NCBI GenBank assembly: GCA_046719575.1
Contig: JBDNCP010000069.1
Location: 1 to 23,820 of the forward strand
Source of the DNA: Thermoleptolyngbya sp046719575
GTDB lineage: Bacteria > Cyanobacteriota > Cyanobacteriia > Elainellales > Elainellaceae
Direction: 5' to 3'
DNA length: 23,820 nt
Part shown: one piece after another, positions 21,614 to 23,820 of the stretch
How the letters are laid out: each line of letters begins with the position of its first letter
Position numbering within the stretch: the stretch's first letter is position 1
Program-made: the position numbers and the translations under genes
Notes under the pieces: model-generated
What the model was told of the DNA's origin: nothing
Database searches by the model: none
The model's input: the letters and a program-made list of their open reading frames with translations, nothing else

Positions 21614-22804
21614 ATGACCCAACGTTCCAATCGAATCTGCATCTTGGGCGGCGGGTTTGGGGGGCTATATACGGCCCTGCGCCTCAGCCAGTTGCCCTGG
21701 ACGGATACAAAGCCAGAAATTGTGCTGGTTGATCAGCGCGATCGCTTTTTGTTTTTGCCATTGCTCTATGAGCTGGTAACCGGGGAACTGCAAACCTGGG
21801 AAGTCGCCCCGCCGTTTTCAGAACTGCTGGCCAACACGGGCATCCAGTTTCGCCAGGGAGCCGTCGCCCATATCGACGTGACCGCGCATCAGGTTCAGCT
21901 TCAGGACGGCGCAACGCTGGACTATGACCGACTGGTGCTGGCGCTGGGCGGCGAAACGCCCCTGACAATGGCTCCGGGCGTGGCGGAATACGCCATCCCC
22001 TTTCGCTCCATCGACGATGCCTATCGCCTGCAAGAGCGGCTGAGGGTTCTCGAAGCCTCGCCTGCCGATCGGATTCGCGTAGCGATCGTGGGGGCGGGCT
22101 ATAGCGGCGTTGAACTGGCGTGCAAGCTGGCGGATCGGCTGGGCGATCGCGGTCGGGTGCGCCTAGTAGAACTAAGCGATCAGATTTTGCGAAACTCGCC
22201 GAGCTTTAACCGCGACGCAGCGACCAAAGCGCTGGAAAAACGCGGTGTCTGGATCGATCTGGAAACGCGAGTGACCGAGGTAACCGCAGACAGCCTCTCG
22301 CTGGACTACAAGGGCAAGGTAGACACGATTCCGGTGGATATTGTGATGTGGACGGTGGGCAACAAAGTGCCCGACTTTATCAAAAGCCTGCCCCTGCCCC
22401 AGAGCGATCGCGGTCAACTCCTCGTCACTCCCACCCTGCAAGTGGTAGACTACCCAGAAGTCTTCGCGCTGGGCGACCTGGCTGAGATGAAGGATGCCGA
22501 TGGGCAAAAAGTGCCTGTGACGGCTCAAGCCGCGTTGCAGGCCGCAGACTATGTCGGGTGGAACCTGTGGGCCTCCTTGAGCGATCGCCCCCTGCTGCCC
22601 TTCCGCTATCAGCACTTGGGCGAAATGCTCTCCCTTGGCACCGCCGAAGCCACCCTTACCGGCCTCGGTGTTTCCCTCGACGGCCCTGCCGCTCACCTCT
22701 TCCGTCGCCTCGCCTACCTCTACCGAATGCCCACCTTCGACCATCAGCTTAAAGTCGGGCTGAACTGGATCACGAAGCCGATTCGGGATTTGCTGACGAA
22801 CTAG
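21614..22804 (+). CDS. ndbB: Type II NAD(P)H dehydrogenase-like flavoprotein, NdbB type
   Basis: The 396-residue protein has a first dinucleotide fold RICILGGGFGGLYTALRL (FAD, residues 8-25) and a second VAIVGAGYSGVELACKL (NAD(P)H, about 156-172). YDRLVLALGG and the FAD-closing FALGDLAEM follow the family pattern. From memory it closely resembles the Synechocystis NdbB (slr1743) in order and wording, including DQRDRFLFLPLLYELVTGELQTWE and LGEMLSLGTAEATLTGLGVSLDGPAAHLFRRLAYLYRMPTFDHQL. NdbB-type enzymes reduce demethylphylloquinone in phylloquinone (vitamin K1) synthesis and may act as type II NADH dehydrogenases at the membrane. It lies 83 nt after petJ. The resemblance is recalled, not computed. 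Confidence 0.86.
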   Translation: MTQRSNRICILGGGFGGLYTALRLSQLPWTDTKPEIVLVDQRDRFLFLPLLYELVTGELQTWEVAPPFSELLANTGIQFRQGAVAHIDVTAHQVQLQDGATLDYDRLVLALGGETPLTMAPGVAEYAIPFRSIDDAYRLQERLRVLEASPADRIRVAIVGAGYSGVELACKLADRLGDRGRVRLVELSDQILRNSPSFNRDAATKALEKRGVWIDLETRVTEVTADSLSLDYKGKVDTIPVDIVMWTVGNKVPDFIKSLPLPQSDRGQLLVTPTLQVVDYPEVFALGDLAEMKDADGQKVPVTAQAALQAADYVGWNLWASLSDRPLLPFRYQHLGEMLSLGTAEATLTGLGVSLDGPAAHLFRRLAYLYRMPTFDHQLKVGLNWITKPIRDLLTN

Positions 22805-22971
22805 AGAGGAGAGGGAAGAGGGAAGAGAGAAGAGAGAAGAACGAAGAGAGAAGAAGGGGTTTCCTCTTCGGTTTCTGGCCCTCCTCTGTCTTCCTCTGCC
22901 ATCTAATCCCTCAACCACCACTCTTCCTTTTTCCCTCTTCCTTTTTCCATTTTCCCTCTTCTTTCTTCCCA
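22805..22971. other. Polypurine tract followed by polypyrimidine tract before the HAD gene
   Basis: About 50 nt of nearly pure G/A (22803-22858) are followed by about 100 nt rich in C/T, ending just before the ATG at 22972. CGAAGAG (22841-22847) pairs with CTCTTCG (22865-22871). Longer imperfect pairing between the purine and pyrimidine parts is possible (GAAGAGGGAA-type words against TTCCCTCTTC). It could form a long imperfect hairpin at the ndbB 3' end or unusual DNA structure. No ribosome site is visible for the HAD gene, because its leader is all pyrimidine. Confidence 0.65.
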
Positions 22972-23616
22972 ATGCCCCTTCCCAAGGTGATTTTCTTTGA
23001 TGCAGTTGGCACACTGTTTGGTGTTCGTGGCAGCGTGGGTGCGGTGTATGCCGATCTGGCCAAGCGATTTGGGGTGACGGTGGATGCCGCAGCGGTCGAT
23101 CGGGCGTTTTTTAAAAGCTTTAAGGCCGCAACACCGATGGCCTTTCCGGGGACTGACCCGACGGAGATTCCTGACCGGGAATATGCTTGGTGGTGGGCGA
23201 TCGCCGCTGAGACGTTCCAAGAAGTGGGCGTGCTGAACCAGTTTGCAGACTTTTCCGCCTTTTTCAGTGCGCTTTATGACCACTTTGCAGCCGCCGATCC
23301 GTGGTTTGTCTATGCCGACACGCTAGCCACGCTGGATCAATGGCGCGATCGCGGCGTGGCGTTGGGCGTGTTGTCCAACTTCGACTCGCGGATTCACAGC
23401 GTCTTGGAGGCGCTGGATTTGTCCCACTATTTCTCCTCGGTCACCATTTCTACCGAAGCGGGTGTGTCCAAACCGGATGCTCAAATCTTTCAACTGGCGC
23501 TGAAAAAGCACGACTGCCCGCCCGAAGCCGCATGGCACGTCGGCGACAGTTTCCGAGAAGACTACGAAGGCGCAATCCAAGCAGGGCTGCGAGGCATCTG
23601 GCTCAAGCGAGAATAA
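22972..23616 (+). CDS. HAD-superfamily (subfamily IA) phosphatase-like protein, acid/base Asp replaced
   Basis: The 214-residue protein has HAD motif I as IFFD10-A-V12-G-T-L. D10 is the nucleophile, but the second Asp (two residues on), which is the general acid/base in most HAD phosphatases, is V12. Motif II is VLS135-NFD, motif III is SK167PD and motif IV is GD192SFRED197Y, with both late acidic residues in place. DAVGTLFGVRGSVG followed by a helical cap is typical of a group of HAD-IA proteins (REG-2/HDHD3-like) that often lack the second Asp. Phosphatase activity may be weak or absent, or the role may be non-phosphatase. ATG 22972 begins MPLPKVIFFD, a full-length start. Confidence 0.85.
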   Translation: MPLPKVIFFDAVGTLFGVRGSVGAVYADLAKRFGVTVDAAAVDRAFFKSFKAATPMAFPGTDPTEIPDREYAWWWAIAAETFQEVGVLNQFADFSAFFSALYDHFAAADPWFVYADTLATLDQWRDRGVALGVLSNFDSRIHSVLEALDLSHYFSSVTISTEAGVSKPDAQIFQLALKKHDCPPEAAWHVGDSFREDYEGAIQAGLRGIWLKRE

Positions 23617-23676
23617 CCCCTTCCCGTGTGGTTACTGAATCGCGGTTTCAGAAAAATGGCCGCCCCAAACCCCTTT

Positions 23677-23820
23677 CTAGAACCCTCTTTGCTGGGCAGA
23701 GTCTTCATGTCGTTTGGCGGCGGCAACGGTCGTCGAGTAAGTTTCTACGTCTTTTTGGATGATATCTTCGACTTGGCTGGCAAAAAAGTCGAAGGCTTCT
23801 TCGTGGGTGGGGTATTGGGT
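23677..23820 (-). CDS. Unrecognised protein, C-terminal fragment (cut by right edge)
   Basis: The open minus-strand frame runs from the right edge to TAG at 23677-23679, 47 residues. It reads TQYPTHEEAFDFFASQVEDI, then IQKDVETYST, then TVAAAKRHEDSAQQRGF. The composition is acidic, helical and glutamine-rich with good codon use, so I take it as a real gene end rather than chance. I do not recognise the family. The start and most of the protein lie outside the window. It converges with the HAD gene, whose stop is 60 nt away. Confidence 0.55.
   Translation of the reverse strand, partial: TQYPTHEEAFDFFASQVEDIIQKDVETYSTTVAAAKRHEDSAQQRGF

Noticed and set aside
22172..23014. 280-residue minus-strand open frame antisense to ndbB
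   Set aside because: It is the shadow of the ndbB coding frame. Its composition (GKRKREKGR-type runs from the purine tract) is not protein-like, and ndbB is clearly the real gene.

Overview
The window looks like the chromosome of a cyanobacterium. The HIP1 octamer GCGATCGC occurs several dozen times, in genes and between them. Photosynthesis and clock genes are present: psaM (photosystem I subunit XII), psb34 (photosystem II assembly), petJ (cytochrome c6), sasA (KaiC-linked kinase) and ndbB (type II NADH dehydrogenase-like). The GC-rich coding sequence, the many short intergenic tandem repeats and the heptad-like AT-rich repeats suggest a filamentous, Leptolyngbya-like lineage. That placement is inference; no rRNA gene is present to test it.

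Layout. The left edge holds the 3' end of a HepT-type toxin gene. Then come a peroxiredoxin-like gene and a divergent serine hydrolase, a SIMPL-domain protein, and two uncharacterised minus-strand genes. A cytosine permease (codB) is followed by a six-unit 13-nt array and a strong terminator. psb34 sits behind a four-unit 10-nt array. A dienelactone hydrolase (-), sasA (+) and a polyprenyl-phosphate sugar transferase (-) follow. A 640-nt hairpin-rich gap leads to psaM, which is closed by a 16-bp perfect inverted repeat. Next come a single-span coiled-coil protein, an unknown 262-residue protein, a DUF4346-like protein (-) and tRNA-Gly(CCC) (-). An HD-domain phosphohydrolase and a deoxyhypusine synthase-like gene (-) converge on a repeat-rich gap. 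The right third is mostly plus-strand: a YaaW-like protein and a small beta-rich protein, an adaptor plus ABC permease pair with translational coupling, petJ, ndbB and a HAD-IA phosphatase-like protein. A partial minus-strand gene runs off the right edge.

How the genes relate. Most are single genes with their own promoters. Only the adaptor/permease pair is clearly coupled (4-nt overlap), and no ATPase gene lies beside it. Several products act at the thylakoid or plasma membrane (PsaM, Psb34, cytochrome c6, NdbB), but nothing shows that they are co-transcribed.

The least ordinary content is between genes. Two families of small palindromic elements (77 bp and about 87 bp) each occur twice in opposite orientation, with hairpins kept despite sequence change. 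About a dozen short tandem duplications (mostly 10-17 nt units) are also present, almost all intergenic. I see no CRISPR array, transposase, integrase or phage gene. I did not find a complete gene system that I would call new; the repeat families and the hairpin-rich leaders are the best leads.
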